DNA of 64,000 nt from Streptomyces sp. NBC_00708 (GCA_036226585.1 CP108997.1:4898001-4962000), one strand, 5' to 3'; counted from the stretch's first letter, positions 53,263 through 62,478 are shown. Made by a program: numbers and translations. The notes: generated from the letters alone by a model not told the origin.

Positions 53263-54558
53263 TCATGGCGCCTCGCCGTCCAGGCGTACGTAGTGAGGCA
53301 GCGTCAGCCGGGCCACCGCACCGCCGTCCGGCGCGTTCCCGAAGGTCAGTGCGGCACCCATCACCTCGGCCTGGCCGGCGGCGATGGTCAGCCCGAGGCC
53401 GTGCCCCTTGCCGCCGCCCTCGGTGCGGAAGCGCTGTGGACCGCCCGCCGTCAGGTACTCCGGGAAGCCGTCGCCGTGGTCCCGTACGGTCACCGCCGGG
53501 CCGTCGACGGTCAGCACCACGGGCGGCCTGCCGTGCCGGTGCGCGTTGCTGATCAGGTTGCCCAGGACGCGTTCGAGGCGCCGCTTGTCCGTCTCGACGC
53601 GCACGGGCTCCCCGGTGACCTCGACCACGGTGTCCGTGCCTTGGGCCACGCGGGCGGCGAGCGGGGCCAGTTCGTGGACGTCCAGGTCGACGTGTTCGGT
53701 GCGGGCGTCCAGGCGCGAGATCTCCAGCAGGTCCTCGGTCAGGGCGCGCAGGGCGCGGGCCCGGTCCTGCACCAGCTCGGACGGGCGGCCCGGCGGCAGC
53801 AGTTCGGCGGCGGCCGACAGACCCGTCAGCGGGGTCCGCAGCTCGTGCGCCACATCGGCGGTGAACCGCTGCTCCGCCTGGAGCTTGCGCTGGAGCGCCG
53901 CGGCCATGGTGTCGAGCGCCCCGGCGACGACGGCGACCTCGTCCTGCCGGCGCGCCGGGTCCGCCGTGCGCGGGTCGTCGACGCGGGCGTCCAGGTCGCC
54001 GGCCCCGATCCGCCGGGCCACCCGCGCGGTCTGGTGCAGCCGCCGGGTGACCCGGGTGACGGCGAACGCGCCGACGAGCAGCGTGGCGCCGATGGCCAGC
54101 AGCGAGGAGCCGATGATCGCCCCGTCCAGGCCGTTGATGGTGCGGGCGCTCTGGCTGTAGTCGGTCCAGGCCGCGAGCGCCCGACCGCCGTCCGCCGGGG
54201 CGGCGGCCCACATCACCGGCCGCCCGCGGAGCCGGCCGACCATCGTGCCGCGCCGCCCGCCCGCCGCCAGCGTCCGCAGCGGCCCCGGCAGACCCGGCGG
54301 ATCGGCCCCGGAACGCGGCGGCAGCGCCTCGCCCGCCTCGTACGCGCGCGACACCTCCGTCAGCCGGGCGAGCGACTTCTCGCGGGCGTGGCCGACCGTC
54401 TGCCGGGTGACCGCGGTGTGCACCAGAACACCGAGGAGCGCGGCGAGCACGCAGCACATCACGGTGATGAACACTGCGGCCTTCCAGGTCAGCGTCGCGG
54501 TCCAGGCGGGCAGCCGCGGCCGGCGCCGCCGCCTCGTCGCCGCCGCCCGGCGGCTCAC
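53263..54558 (-). CDS. Sensor histidine kinase without an adjacent response regulator
   Basis: A 431-residue membrane kinase. Two membrane helices (AAVFITVMCCVLAALLGVLV and AIIGSSLLAIGATLLVGAFA) flank an extracytoplasmic loop of about 90 residues. HAMP, HisKA FTADVAHELRTPLTGLSAAAE, N-box LGNLISNAHRHG and G-boxes DHGDGFPE and GHGLGLTIAAG follow. GTG 54558 overlaps the lipoprotein stop (GTGA). No response regulator gene is next to it. The layout (lipoprotein then kinase, next to cell-wall genes) resembles CseA-CseC in the sigma-E envelope pathway, but CseB is absent. Confidence 0.88.
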   Translation of the reverse strand: MSRRAAATRRRRRPRLPAWTATLTWKAAVFITVMCCVLAALLGVLVHTAVTRQTVGHAREKSLARLTEVSRAYEAGEALPPRSGADPPGLPGPLRTLAAGGRRGTMVGRLRGRPVMWAAAPADGGRALAAWTDYSQSARTINGLDGAIIGSSLLAIGATLLVGAFAVTRVTRRLHQTARVARRIGAGDLDARVDDPRTADPARRQDEVAVVAGALDTMAAALQRKLQAEQRFTADVAHELRTPLTGLSAAAELLPPGRPSELVQDRARALRALTEDLLEISRLDARTEHVDLDVHELAPLAARVAQGTDTVVEVTGEPVRVETDKRRLERVLGNLISNAHRHGRPPVVLTVDGPAVTVRDHGDGFPEYLTAGGPQRFRTEGGGKGHGLGLTIAAGQAEVMGAALTFGNAPDGGAVARLTLPHYVRLDGEAP

Positions 54559-55286
54559 CGGCGCTCCGCGGAGACGGAGGCCGTGGGCCGGGGGCTGCGC
54601 GGGGCGGAGGGACGCGGGACCGGTGTGTGCCGCCGGTCCTCGCCGGTGCGCAGGATCTCGTCCTGCGTGGGCAGCATCGCGCGCTGCCGGTCGTCCCAGG
54701 ACCACGCCGTGCGGTACTCGTACCCCGTGATCGCCGACGGCGCCCGCATGATCAGGTCCCGCCCGGCCAGCTGCACGCTGATGACCGCGTCCGACGTCGA
54801 CATGATGCGCGTCAGCCCGCCGGACTCCGGCATGTAGACCTGGACGGAGAGCTGGCGGCCCGGCATGCGGACGGCGAGGACCATCTCGTCCCTGCCGTCG
54901 CCCGTGAGGTCCCGGAAGTACGGCGGCAGCACCGGGCAGGAACGGGGCGCGCTCGGGCAGGCGTTGATCCCCTCCACCGTCCGCGCGGGCAGCTCCTCGG
55001 CCACGTCCGACCGGTCGGGCCGTGCCTTCAGCCCCGCCCGCACCACCGCCACCGGGTCCAGCCGGCGCACATCGCCGCCGGTGACCCGGATGCCGGGGAT
55101 GCGCGCGGTCTCGCCCTCGCCGTAGTCGTAGGGGGCGGCGGAGGCCGGGGGCAGCGTCGGCCACAGGCGTACCGGGCCGGTCGCGGCCGGGGCCCGGCCG
55201 GCGCTCCGCAGCTCGCCGCCGGCGCCGCACCCCGCCAGCAGCAGGGCGGCGGCGACGGTCACCAGGGCGGGCAGCCGCGGACGCAT
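54555..55286 (-). CDS. Lipoprotein paired with the orphan kinase
   Basis: A 243-residue lipoprotein: lipobox LAGC at about residues 17-20, PYDYGEGETARIPGIRV, two cysteines in NACPSAPRSCPVLPP (a possible disulfide) and YFRDLTGDGRDEMVLAV, an FG-GAP-like calcium loop. The C-terminus is disordered, Pro/Ser/Arg-rich. It is coupled by a 4-nt overlap to the histidine kinase and is likely to modulate it from outside the membrane, by analogy with CseA. Homology to CseA itself is not certain. Confidence 0.75.
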   Translation of the reverse strand: MRPRLPALVTVAAALLLAGCGAGGELRSAGRAPAATGPVRLWPTLPPASAAPYDYGEGETARIPGIRVTGGDVRRLDPVAVVRAGLKARPDRSDVAEELPARTVEGINACPSAPRSCPVLPPYFRDLTGDGRDEMVLAVRMPGRQLSVQVYMPESGGLTRIMSTSDAVISVQLAGRDLIMRAPSAITGYEYRTAWSWDDRQRAMLPTQDEILRTGEDRRHTPVPRPSAPRSPRPTASVSAERR

Positions 55287-55403
55287 GACTTCCTCCGTTC
55301 CCGACGGGCGGGCCGGTGCGCGGCCCCCACCTGCCGACCTTATTCGGAAGGAAGTCTCTTATGCGTATTTAGTGCTGATGTGCAGTCGGCGCTGACGCAC
55401 CCG

Positions 55404-55730
55404 TCACTGCTGGTACGGGTTCTGCCCCTGGCCCGACGCGCCCGACGCGTATCCCTGCTGCGGGGCCTGGCCGAACGGGTTGCCGTCCTGCGCGGCCATG
55501 TGCTGCGCGAGCAGCTGGTCGGCCTGCTCCTTGGGTATCCGCTGCTCGCCGCCGCAGAACGTGCACTGCGTGGCGTACTTGGTCGAGATCGGGAACAGCG
55601 GCACGAAGAACAGCGTGAACTTCGTGAGCCGCTTGCGCAGCGTGTGCGCCGCCGGGTTCCCGCACCAGCCGCAGACCAGCGTCAGGACCGCCAGCTGGTA
55701 CAGATAACCTCGCGTGCCGAAAATGATCAT
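55404..55730 (-). CDS. Zinc-ribbon domain protein
   Basis: A 108-residue protein beginning MIIFGTRGYLYQLAVL, with a split zinc ribbon: CGWC early and QCTFCGGEQ later. Between them a hydrophobic FTLFFVPLFPIS segment may be a membrane hairpin. The tail is Gln/Gly/Ala-rich. The family (zinc-ribbon 15 type) is of unknown function. Its ATG overlaps the stop of the HEAT-repeat gene (ATGA). Confidence 0.82.
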   Translation of the reverse strand: MIIFGTRGYLYQLAVLTLVCGWCGNPAAHTLRKRLTKFTLFFVPLFPISTKYATQCTFCGGEQRIPKEQADQLLAQHMAAQDGNPFGQAPQQGYASGASGQGQNPYQQ

Positions 55731-57838
55731 GTGGGTTCCTTCCCCGTGTTCCCCAGGAGCGCCCGGCGGCAGAGCGCCAGCAGCTTTTCGTCGGTGTACG
55801 TGTCGTGGCTGCCGTGAACCCCGTCCGTGGCGTTGTGACGGCGTACGGAGGTGAGTTCGGCGAGCAGCACGCGCGCCGCCTCCGACCCTGCACCAACGGG
55901 CCGCATCCGCGCCAGGCATTCCGCCACCCGGACCCGGACGTGACGGTTCTGCTCCCAGGCCGCCAGCAGCACCCGGACGGACTCCGCGGCCCGCCCGGAA
56001 ACCTCCCACAGAGCGATCGCCGCGTCCACCCGCAGCCACAGCTCCTCATGGCGCAGCAGGTCCCGCAGCCGGGGCGCGGTCACCTCCGCCCGCTCACCCA
56101 GCCGGCCCAGCGCGCCCGCCGCGGCCCGCCGCGCGTACACGCTCTCCGACGCCAGCCCCTCGATCAGGGCGGGCAGCACCGCGCCGGCGTCCCCCTCCAC
56201 CGCCCACAGGGCCCCCGCCGCCTCGGTCGCCTCCACCGTCCCCGGGTGCCGCACCAGCGCCCGCAGCTCCGGAACGGCGCAGCGGGCGGCGGGCCCGAAG
56301 GAGGCGAGCGCCCGCAGCGCCGCCGTACGCAGCCACTCGCCCCGGAACTCCCCGGTGTCGCGCAGCACCCGCAGCACCTCCGGCGCGGCCTCGCCCGCCC
56401 GTAGCGCGGTCAGCCCGGTCAGCAGCGGGCGCGCCCGGTCGTAGGCGTGCTCGTCCAGCTCCACATCCGCGAGCCGGCGCCGCAGCGCACCGGTCAGCGG
56501 CCGGGCGGCCTCGCCGAGGAAGCCGATGGCAGGGCCCACGTCGTACGGCACCCCGGGGTGGTCGAGGGCCGCCGCCAGGGCGGGCAGGGCGCGGGCGTCG
56601 CCGAGCCGGGACAGTGCCCTCACCGCGCTGCCGAGCTCCGGCCGCCCGTCCGCCCACTCGCGCACCCACGCACCCGGGTCCGCCGCGACCCGTGCCGCCA
56701 GCGCGTCCGCCGCCGGGGCGGCGAGACCGAACAGCTCCTCCAGCACGTGCGAGGCGGCCTCGGCGACCTTGGGCTCGGGCGCGGCGAGCTGCTCGCCCAC
56801 CAGCCGCACCAGCTCCGTGTGGGAACCCCGCCAGCCGCCCATGAGCCCGCCGGTCATGCGCACGGCGTCGATGCGCTGCCAGGGGTCGGGGCTGCGCAGC
56901 TGGTCGGCCAGTAACGCCGCCCGCTCGGCGACCCGGTCGTCGAGCCCGGCGTGCAGGGTGCGCAGCAGATCGGCCGTCCACGGCGCGGTCCGCACCGCGC
57001 TCTCCCCGGCGGACCGCGCCCGCAGCTGCCCGAGCAGCGTCACCGGGGCGGCCTCGGCGCCCGGACCGAGCGGTTCCGCGGTCCGCGCCCGCGCGCCGCC
57101 GGGGCCGGGGAACGCGCGCAGCTGCCGTAGCAGGCCGGTCACCACGGAGGCCACGTCACCGGGCAGCGCGTGCGGGGCGCTGCGCGCCAGCTGGGCCAGG
57201 GCCGCCAGCCGCAGCCCCGGCGGATGGGACTCGGCGGCCAGCCGGCCCAGCCAGTCGGCCACCGGCCCGGCCAGCGGCCGATGGCGCAGTGCGAGCCGCC
57301 CGGCCGCCTCGACCAGCGCGAACCGCACCTCGTCGGCCCGCTCCGCCGCCAGCCGGGCCCGCAGCAGGGCCAGCACCCTGGCGGGGTCGTCGTGCAGGGC
57401 GGCGAGCGCCAGCGGGGCGCTCAGCCGTACGCCCGGGTCCTCGTCGGCCAGCAGCGCGAAGAAGACCCCGGCGTTCGCGGAGACGGCCGCCGCCGCCATC
57501 GCGTAGTTGGCCGCGCCCTCCGCCTCCTCCTCGTCGAGCTCCGCCTCGTCGTCCTCGCCGAGGTCGATGCCGCCGATGCTGGTCAGCAGCTCGACTATGT
57601 CGCCCCGGTCCGGCACCGAGGGATCGGTGACCAGCTCGAAGAGGAAGGGGATGCAGGCGAGCGTGCACGGATAGACATCGCCCTGGTGGTGCACCGCCCC
57701 GTACATCCCGTCCAGGGCGCGTTCGCGTTCCGCAGGATCGGCCGACGCCAGCCCCCGCAGCAGGGCCGGCACATCGTCCGCCGGCCCGTAGGCATGCTCC
57801 ATCGAGGCCCAGTCGACCTCGTCGATCCCCGCGAACAC
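55727..57838 (-). CDS. HEAT-repeat protein
   Basis: A 703-residue soluble protein made of helical repeats of the HEAT type, with recurring RxxAAxALGxLG and RxDAVRMTGGLMG units along its length and an acidic insert (GEDDEAELDEEEAEG, about 95-110). It has no enzymatic motif and probably serves as a binding scaffold. The start is GTG 57838 with GGAGG 8 nt upstream. It is translationally coupled to the zinc-ribbon gene. Its link to the nearby DNA-repair genes is unknown. Confidence 0.8.
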   Translation of the reverse strand: MFAGIDEVDWASMEHAYGPADDVPALLRGLASADPAERERALDGMYGAVHHQGDVYPCTLACIPFLFELVTDPSVPDRGDIVELLTSIGGIDLGEDDEAELDEEEAEGAANYAMAAAAVSANAGVFFALLADEDPGVRLSAPLALAALHDDPARVLALLRARLAAERADEVRFALVEAAGRLALRHRPLAGPVADWLGRLAAESHPPGLRLAALAQLARSAPHALPGDVASVVTGLLRQLRAFPGPGGARARTAEPLGPGAEAAPVTLLGQLRARSAGESAVRTAPWTADLLRTLHAGLDDRVAERAALLADQLRSPDPWQRIDAVRMTGGLMGGWRGSHTELVRLVGEQLAAPEPKVAEAASHVLEELFGLAAPAADALAARVAADPGAWVREWADGRPELGSAVRALSRLGDARALPALAAALDHPGVPYDVGPAIGFLGEAARPLTGALRRRLADVELDEHAYDRARPLLTGLTALRAGEAAPEVLRVLRDTGEFRGEWLRTAALRALASFGPAARCAVPELRALVRHPGTVEATEAAGALWAVEGDAGAVLPALIEGLASESVYARRAAAGALGRLGERAEVTAPRLRDLLRHEELWLRVDAAIALWEVSGRAAESVRVLLAAWEQNRHVRVRVAECLARMRPVGAGSEAARVLLAELTSVRRHNATDGVHGSHDTYTDEKLLALCRRALLGNTGKEPT

Positions 57839-57983
57839 GCCATCGCCTCCCCGCCGACGTCACGAAAGCAGTGTCTGCGCAGAGTGTGCACCACGGGCCT
57901 GGCCATCCGGCCACCCTCCGCGCGCATTTGCCCTGAGACATGACAAGAGTTGCGCGTGTGCGGTAGGGCGGGGCGCGTACGTC

Positions 57984-58880
57984 CTACGAGACCTCCGGGA
58001 CCGGGCGGCCCGCCCCGGGGTCGCACAGCGGCGCGAGCAGATCGCCGTGCCGGTCCAGCCGGCCGGCCAGGTCGCCCGCCAGGAAAACCAGGTCACCGGG
58101 GGAGCGGCAGCCCTCGATCTCCGCCCAGGTCACCGGCGCCGAGACGGACGGCTCGGCGCGGGCGCGCAGGGTGTAGGGCGTGGCGGTGGTCTTCGCGGCG
58201 GCGTTCTGGCTGAAGTCGACGAACACCTTGCCCGGCCGCAGCGCCCGCCGCATCCGGTGCACCACCAGGTCCGCCAGCTCCCGTTCCGCACGGACGGCCA
58301 GCCCTTTCGCGTACGCCGACACCGCCGCCGAGTCCGTCGGGATGATCGGGACCAGCAGATGCAGGCCCTTGGAGCCCGAGGTCTTCCCGTACGCCGTCAG
58401 GCCGTCCTCGGCCAGCCGCTCCCGCAGCCACAGCGCGACCCGGCAGCACTCCACGACCGTGGCGGGCGCCCCCGGGTCCAGGTCGAACACCAGCCGGTCG
58501 GCCACCGCGGGCGCCCCGGCCCGCCACTGCGGGGTGTGGAACTCCACCACCAGGTTGGCGGCCCACATCAGGGAGGCCAGGTCCTGGACGACCACCTGCT
58601 CGGACGGCTCGCTCTCGCGGTGCGGCACCGGGGCCCGGCGTACCCAGGACGGAGTACCGGGCGGCGGGTTCTTCGTGAAGAACAGCTGCCCCTCCGGTCC
58701 GTCCGGATAGCGCAGGAACGACACCGGCCGGTCCCGCAGATGCGCGAGCAGCACCGTGGCCGCCGTGGCCGCGTAGTAGTGCAGCACCTCGCCCTTCGTG
58801 GTGCCGGTGGCCGGATACAGCACCTTGTCGAGGTTGCTCAGGGACAGCCGTCGCCCCTCCACCTCGGTGATCGGCGTCAT
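57984..58880 (-). CDS. LigD polymerase-domain protein (NHEJ)
   Basis: A 298-residue stand-alone LigD-type primase/polymerase. The catalytic residues are visible: VFDLDPG (two Asp), KTSGSKGLHLLVP (the SxK/H segment) and VFVDFSQN (third metal Asp). The nucleotidyltransferase ligase and nuclease modules of full LigD are absent, so it must work with a separate ligase. It adds nucleotides at broken ends held by Ku. It is divergent from ku across 61 bp, a typical actinobacterial end-joining pair. Confidence 0.92.
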   Translation of the reverse strand: MTPITEVEGRRLSLSNLDKVLYPATGTTKGEVLHYYAATAATVLLAHLRDRPVSFLRYPDGPEGQLFFTKNPPPGTPSWVRRAPVPHRESEPSEQVVVQDLASLMWAANLVVEFHTPQWRAGAPAVADRLVFDLDPGAPATVVECCRVALWLRERLAEDGLTAYGKTSGSKGLHLLVPIIPTDSAAVSAYAKGLAVRAERELADLVVHRMRRALRPGKVFVDFSQNAAAKTTATPYTLRARAEPSVSAPVTWAEIEGCRSPGDLVFLAGDLAGRLDRHGDLLAPLCDPGAGRPVPEVS

Positions 58881-58941
58881 ACGATAAGAATCACACGCGA
58901 AACGTCTCTTTCTTCGCATAAACGGATCCAAGGGGTGAACC

Positions 58942-60000
58942 GTGAGGTCCATCTGGAACGGCGCCATCTCCTTCGGGCTGGTCAGCATCCCGATCAAGCT
59001 GGTCAACGCCACCGAGAACCACTCGATCTCCTTCCGGCAGATCCATGCCGAGGACGGCGGGCGCATCCGCTACCGCAAGGTGTGCGAGCTGGACGGGGAG
59101 GAGGTGACCCCGGCCGAGATCGGCAAGGCGTACGAGGACGCCGACGGCACGATGATCCCGATCACCGACGAGGACCTGAGCCATCTGCCGCTGCCCACCG
59201 CCAAGACCATCGAGATCGTCGCCTTCGTCCCGGCCGACGCGATCGACCCGCTCCAGATGGACGCGGCGTACTACCTCTCCGCCAACGGCGTCCCGGCCGC
59301 GAAGCCGTACACCCTGCTGCGCGAGGCCCTGAAGCGGAGCCGGAAGGTGGCCCTCGCCAAGTACGCGCTGCGCGGGCGCGAGCGCCTGGGCATGCTGCGG
59401 GTCGTCGACGACGTGATCGCCATGCACGGGCTGCTCTGGCCGGACGAGATCCGCGCCCCCGAGGGCGTCGCCCCGGAGTCCGACGTGACGGTGCGCGACG
59501 CGGAGCTGGATCTCGCGGACGCGCTGATGGACACCCTCGGCGAGGTCGACATGGACTCGCTGCACGACGACTACCGCGAGGCGGTCGAGGAGCTGATCGC
59601 GGCGAAGGCGTCGGGCGAGGCCCCGGAGCCCGCCGAGAAGGGCGCGAAGGGCGGCGGCAAGGTCATCGACCTGCTCGCCGCGCTGGAGAGCAGCGTCAAG
59701 GCCGCGAAGGAGGCCCGCGGCGAGGAGGGCGAGGAGTCCGTGGCAGACGTCACGCACCTCGCCGACCACAAGGCGTCCGGTGCCGACAAGAAGCCCGCGG
59801 CCGGCGGGGCCGCCAAGAAGTCCGCCTCCTCCCCGAAGACCGGCGGCGGCAAGAAGTCCACGTCGAGCGGTACGGGCAAGACGGCGGCGAAGAAGACCGC
59901 CTCCAAGAGCACCGCGAAGAAGACGGCCGCGAAGAAGACGACGGCCAAGAAGCAGAGCGGGTCCAGGAGCGCGGCGTCCCGCAAGCGCGCTTCCGCCTGA
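58942..60000 (+). CDS. ku: Ku DNA end-binding protein
   Basis: A 352-residue bacterial Ku: SIWNGAISFGLVSIPIKLVN at the N-terminus and the ring-forming beta-barrel core through residue 255 (QIHAEDGGRIRYRK, AYYLSANGVPAAKPYTLL). The C-terminal 90 residues are a Lys/Ala/Thr/Ser-rich disordered tail (KKTASKSTAKKTAAKK). It threads onto broken DNA ends and recruits the LigD machinery; such basic tails bind DNA. The GTG start follows GGGGTG. It is divergent from the LigD polymerase gene. Confidence 0.95.
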   Translation: MRSIWNGAISFGLVSIPIKLVNATENHSISFRQIHAEDGGRIRYRKVCELDGEEVTPAEIGKAYEDADGTMIPITDEDLSHLPLPTAKTIEIVAFVPADAIDPLQMDAAYYLSANGVPAAKPYTLLREALKRSRKVALAKYALRGRERLGMLRVVDDVIAMHGLLWPDEIRAPEGVAPESDVTVRDAELDLADALMDTLGEVDMDSLHDDYREAVEELIAAKASGEAPEPAEKGAKGGGKVIDLLAALESSVKAAKEARGEEGEESVADVTHLADHKASGADKKPAAGGAAKKSASSPKTGGGKKSTSSGTGKTAAKKTASKSTAKKTAAKKTTAKKQSGSRSAASRKRASA

Positions 60001-60070
60001 CGGGGCGGCCCCCGACGCACCCGTATCGCCCTTGCGCACCCCGTACGGGCGCCCGGTAGGGTGCGAGACG

Positions 60071-60190
60071 CCGCGACTGGCGCGCACTCCTGGCGGGGTG
60101 CTCAGTGGAATCGACCACGAGGAAGCGGCACACCCCGGGCACGCCCGGGGGCGTCATGCCGGAGAGCCGTCCGCCTGGGCATCCGGGTCC
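60071..60190 (+). promoter_or_regulatory. ZTP/ZMP riboswitch (pfl motif)
   Basis: The leader contains the conserved ZTP-riboswitch blocks in order: GCGACTGGCG (60073-60082), GTGG...CCACGAGGAAGCGG (60105-60128), a CCCGGGC...GCCCGGGGGCG hairpin, and GTCCGCCTGGGCA (60169-60181). It lies 46 nt upstream of the glyA start. ZTP signals low 10-formyl-folate, and SHMT supplies one-carbon units, so the match of switch to gene fits established regulation. Confidence 0.88.
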
Positions 60191-60226
60191 ACGCCGCAGC
60201 CATGCGACCGACCCGGGAGGAACCCC

Positions 60227-61516
60227 GTGACCGTGTCCGTACCCGCCCAGCCCCGCCACCCCGCCCTGACGGCGGCCGACCCCGAACTCGCCGCCCTGGT
60301 GACCGCCGAGGAGCGGCTCCAGGCCGACACCCTGCGCCTGATCCCGAGCGAGAACTACGTCTCCGCCGCCGTGCTCGAAGCGTCCGGCACCGTGCTCCAG
60401 AACAAGTACTCCGAGGGCTACCCCGGCAAGCGCTACTACGAGGGCCAGCAGGTCATCGACCAGGTCGAGACGCTGACCGCCGGCCGCGCCCGTGCCCTCT
60501 TCGGCATGGACCACGCCAACGTCCAGCCGTACTCCGGCTCCCCGGCCAACCTCGCCGTCTACCTGGCGTTCCTCAAGCCCGGCGACACCGTGCTCGGCAT
60601 GTCGCTGCCGATGGGCGGCCACCTCACGCACGGCTGGGGCGTCTCCGCCACCGGCACCTGGTTCAACGGCGTCCAGTACGGCGTGCGCCGCGACACCGGC
60701 CGCGTCGACCTGGACGAGGTCCGCGACCTGGCCCTCGCCGAACGCCCGAAGCTCATCTTCTGCGGCGGCACCGCCGTGCCCCGCGAGATCGACTTCGCGG
60801 GCTTCGCGGAGATCGCCCGCGAGGTGGGCGCGGTCCTGGTCGCCGACATCGCCCACATCGCGGGCCTGGTCGCGGGCGGCGCCCACCCCTCGCCCGCCCC
60901 GCACGTGGACGTCGTCTCCACCACGACGCACAAGACCCTGCGCGGTCCGCGCGGCGCGATGCTGCTGAGCCGCGCCGAACACGCCCGCGCCCTGGACCGC
61001 GCCGTCTTCCCCGGGCTCCAGGGCGGCCCGCACAACCAGACCACGGCGGCCATCGGCGTCGCCCTGAAGGAGGCGGCCACCCCGGAGTTCCGCGCCTACG
61101 CCCACGCGGTGGTGGCCAACGCCCGCGCGCTGGGCGAGGCGTTGGCGGCCCGAGGCTTCGACCTGGTCTCCGGCGGCACGGACAACCACCTGCTGCTGGT
61201 GGACCTCACCGGCAAGGACATCCCCGGCAAGCCGGCGGCCAAGGCCCTGGACCGCGCGGGCATCGTCGCCAACTACAACGCGGTGCCCTACGATCCGCGC
61301 AAGCCGTTCGACCCGTCGGGCATCCGCCTCGGGACGCCCGCGCTGACGTCGCGGGGCGTCCCGGTCTCGGAGATGGCCACGGTCGCGGGCTGGATCGACC
61401 GCGCGATCACGGCCGCCCGCACGGGCGACGAGGCCGCGATCACGAAGATCCGCGCCGAGGTGAAGGCCCTGATGGAGGGGTACCCGGCACCGGGGCTGCC
61501 GGTGGCCCGAGCCTGA
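60227..61516 (+). CDS. glyA: Serine hydroxymethyltransferase
   Basis: A 429-residue PLP enzyme: PSENYVSAAVLEASGTVLQN, EGYPGKRYYEGQ, the PLP lysine in STTTHKTLRGPRG and the C-terminal DNHLLLVDL and GIRLGTPALTSRG segments are all present. It converts serine and tetrahydrofolate to glycine and methylene-tetrahydrofolate. The GTG at 60227 has GGGAGG 6 nt upstream. Expression should be controlled by the ZTP riboswitch in the leader, and a perfect hairpin follows the gene. Confidence 0.96.
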   Translation: MTVSVPAQPRHPALTAADPELAALVTAEERLQADTLRLIPSENYVSAAVLEASGTVLQNKYSEGYPGKRYYEGQQVIDQVETLTAGRARALFGMDHANVQPYSGSPANLAVYLAFLKPGDTVLGMSLPMGGHLTHGWGVSATGTWFNGVQYGVRRDTGRVDLDEVRDLALAERPKLIFCGGTAVPREIDFAGFAEIAREVGAVLVADIAHIAGLVAGGAHPSPAPHVDVVSTTTHKTLRGPRGAMLLSRAEHARALDRAVFPGLQGGPHNQTTAAIGVALKEAATPEFRAYAHAVVANARALGEALAARGFDLVSGGTDNHLLLVDLTGKDIPGKPAAKALDRAGIVANYNAVPYDPRKPFDPSGIRLGTPALTSRGVPVSEMATVAGWIDRAITAARTGDEAAITKIRAEVKALMEGYPAPGLPVARA

Positions 61517-61546
61517 ACGCCAGGGCACCGAACGGACCGCACCCGT

Positions 61547-61573
61547 GCCCGGGAAGGCGACCTCTTCCCGGGC
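61547..61573 (+). terminator. Hairpin terminator after glyA
   Basis: GCCCGGGAAG (61547-61556) and CTTCCCGGGC (61564-61573) form a perfect 10-bp stem with a 7-nt loop. Confidence 0.8.
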
Positions 61574-61596
61574 TCCAGGCCTTATGACAGGACGAC

Positions 61597-62472
61597 ATGC
61601 CGACCCTCTCATCACTCTGGTCCGGGCTGGAGGATCAGCTGCTTCCGGTCTTCGCGGACTACAGGTCGCGGCTGGCGGAACTGCCGGTCCGGGTCAAGGA
61701 CGACCGGACACTCCTCAGCCGGGCCGACATCGCGGTCCAGGAGTTGGTCGTGGCGGCGATCCGCGACTTCGACGGCCCGGGTGCCGTGGTGATCGCCGAG
61801 GAGGACAAACGGGCAGACGTCCGTACAGACGTGGCCGGCTGCGACGGGCGTGTGTGGGTCGTGGATCCGATCGACGGGACGGCGGAGTTCGTACGGGGCG
61901 AGAGCGTGGAATTCTGCTCGGTCGTCTGTCTCCTGGAGGACTGGGAGCCCAGCGCCGCGTTTGTCCTCGCTCCCGAACTGGGGAGCGGCCGCGTGCCTGT
62001 CTCGGTCTCGGCCGATGCCCGGACATCCCAGCTGCTGCTGAACGGCCGCGAGGTCTCGCCCGCCGGCTGGACCGAAGCCGGTATGCGCGTGTCGGCGACC
62101 CGAAGCCGCGGCGAGGAGCGCCCCGGATTCGACGTGGCCGCGCGCCGGGCCGGTTACGAGCTCAAGACGAGGACCACCTCGCAGACCCTCGACATGCTGC
62201 GCACCGCTGTGGACATCAGCGCTCTCACCACCCCGCCGCTGCCCTCCTTCGACCTGTTCTGGCGCCGGAAGCAGAAGCTCTGGGACGGCGCGGCAGGCCT
62301 GTGCATGGCCACTGCCGCGGGGTTGCGGAGCTGCGACGAGAGAGGCGAGCCGCTGACGTGGACGCGCGACTTCCTGTCGGGAGCCACCCCCACGTTCGCC
62401 GCCGATGTCACCGGACGGCCCGAGGCCGTCGCCTGGTTCCTGGACGCCGGGCCGCGCCCCGCCCGGTCATGA
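61597..62472 (+). CDS. Inositol monophosphatase-family phosphatase
   Basis: A 291-residue protein with the lithium-sensitive phosphatase motifs: VVIAEEDK (metal Glu/Asp), VWVVDPIDGTAEFVRG (the DPxDGTxxF block) and KLWDGAAGLCMATAAG (WDxAAG). Members hydrolyse inositol phosphates or 3'-phosphoadenosine nucleotides with Mg2+. The exact substrate is open; a 3'(2'),5'-bisphosphate nucleotidase role is possible. It lies 80 nt after glyA, across a terminator, so it is probably expressed separately. It is cytoplasmic. Confidence 0.9.
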   Translation: MPTLSSLWSGLEDQLLPVFADYRSRLAELPVRVKDDRTLLSRADIAVQELVVAAIRDFDGPGAVVIAEEDKRADVRTDVAGCDGRVWVVDPIDGTAEFVRGESVEFCSVVCLLEDWEPSAAFVLAPELGSGRVPVSVSADARTSQLLLNGREVSPAGWTEAGMRVSATRSRGEERPGFDVAARRAGYELKTRTTSQTLDMLRTAVDISALTTPPLPSFDLFWRRKQKLWDGAAGLCMATAAGLRSCDERGEPLTWTRDFLSGATPTFAADVTGRPEAVAWFLDAGPRPARS

Positions 62473-62478
62473 CGGCAC

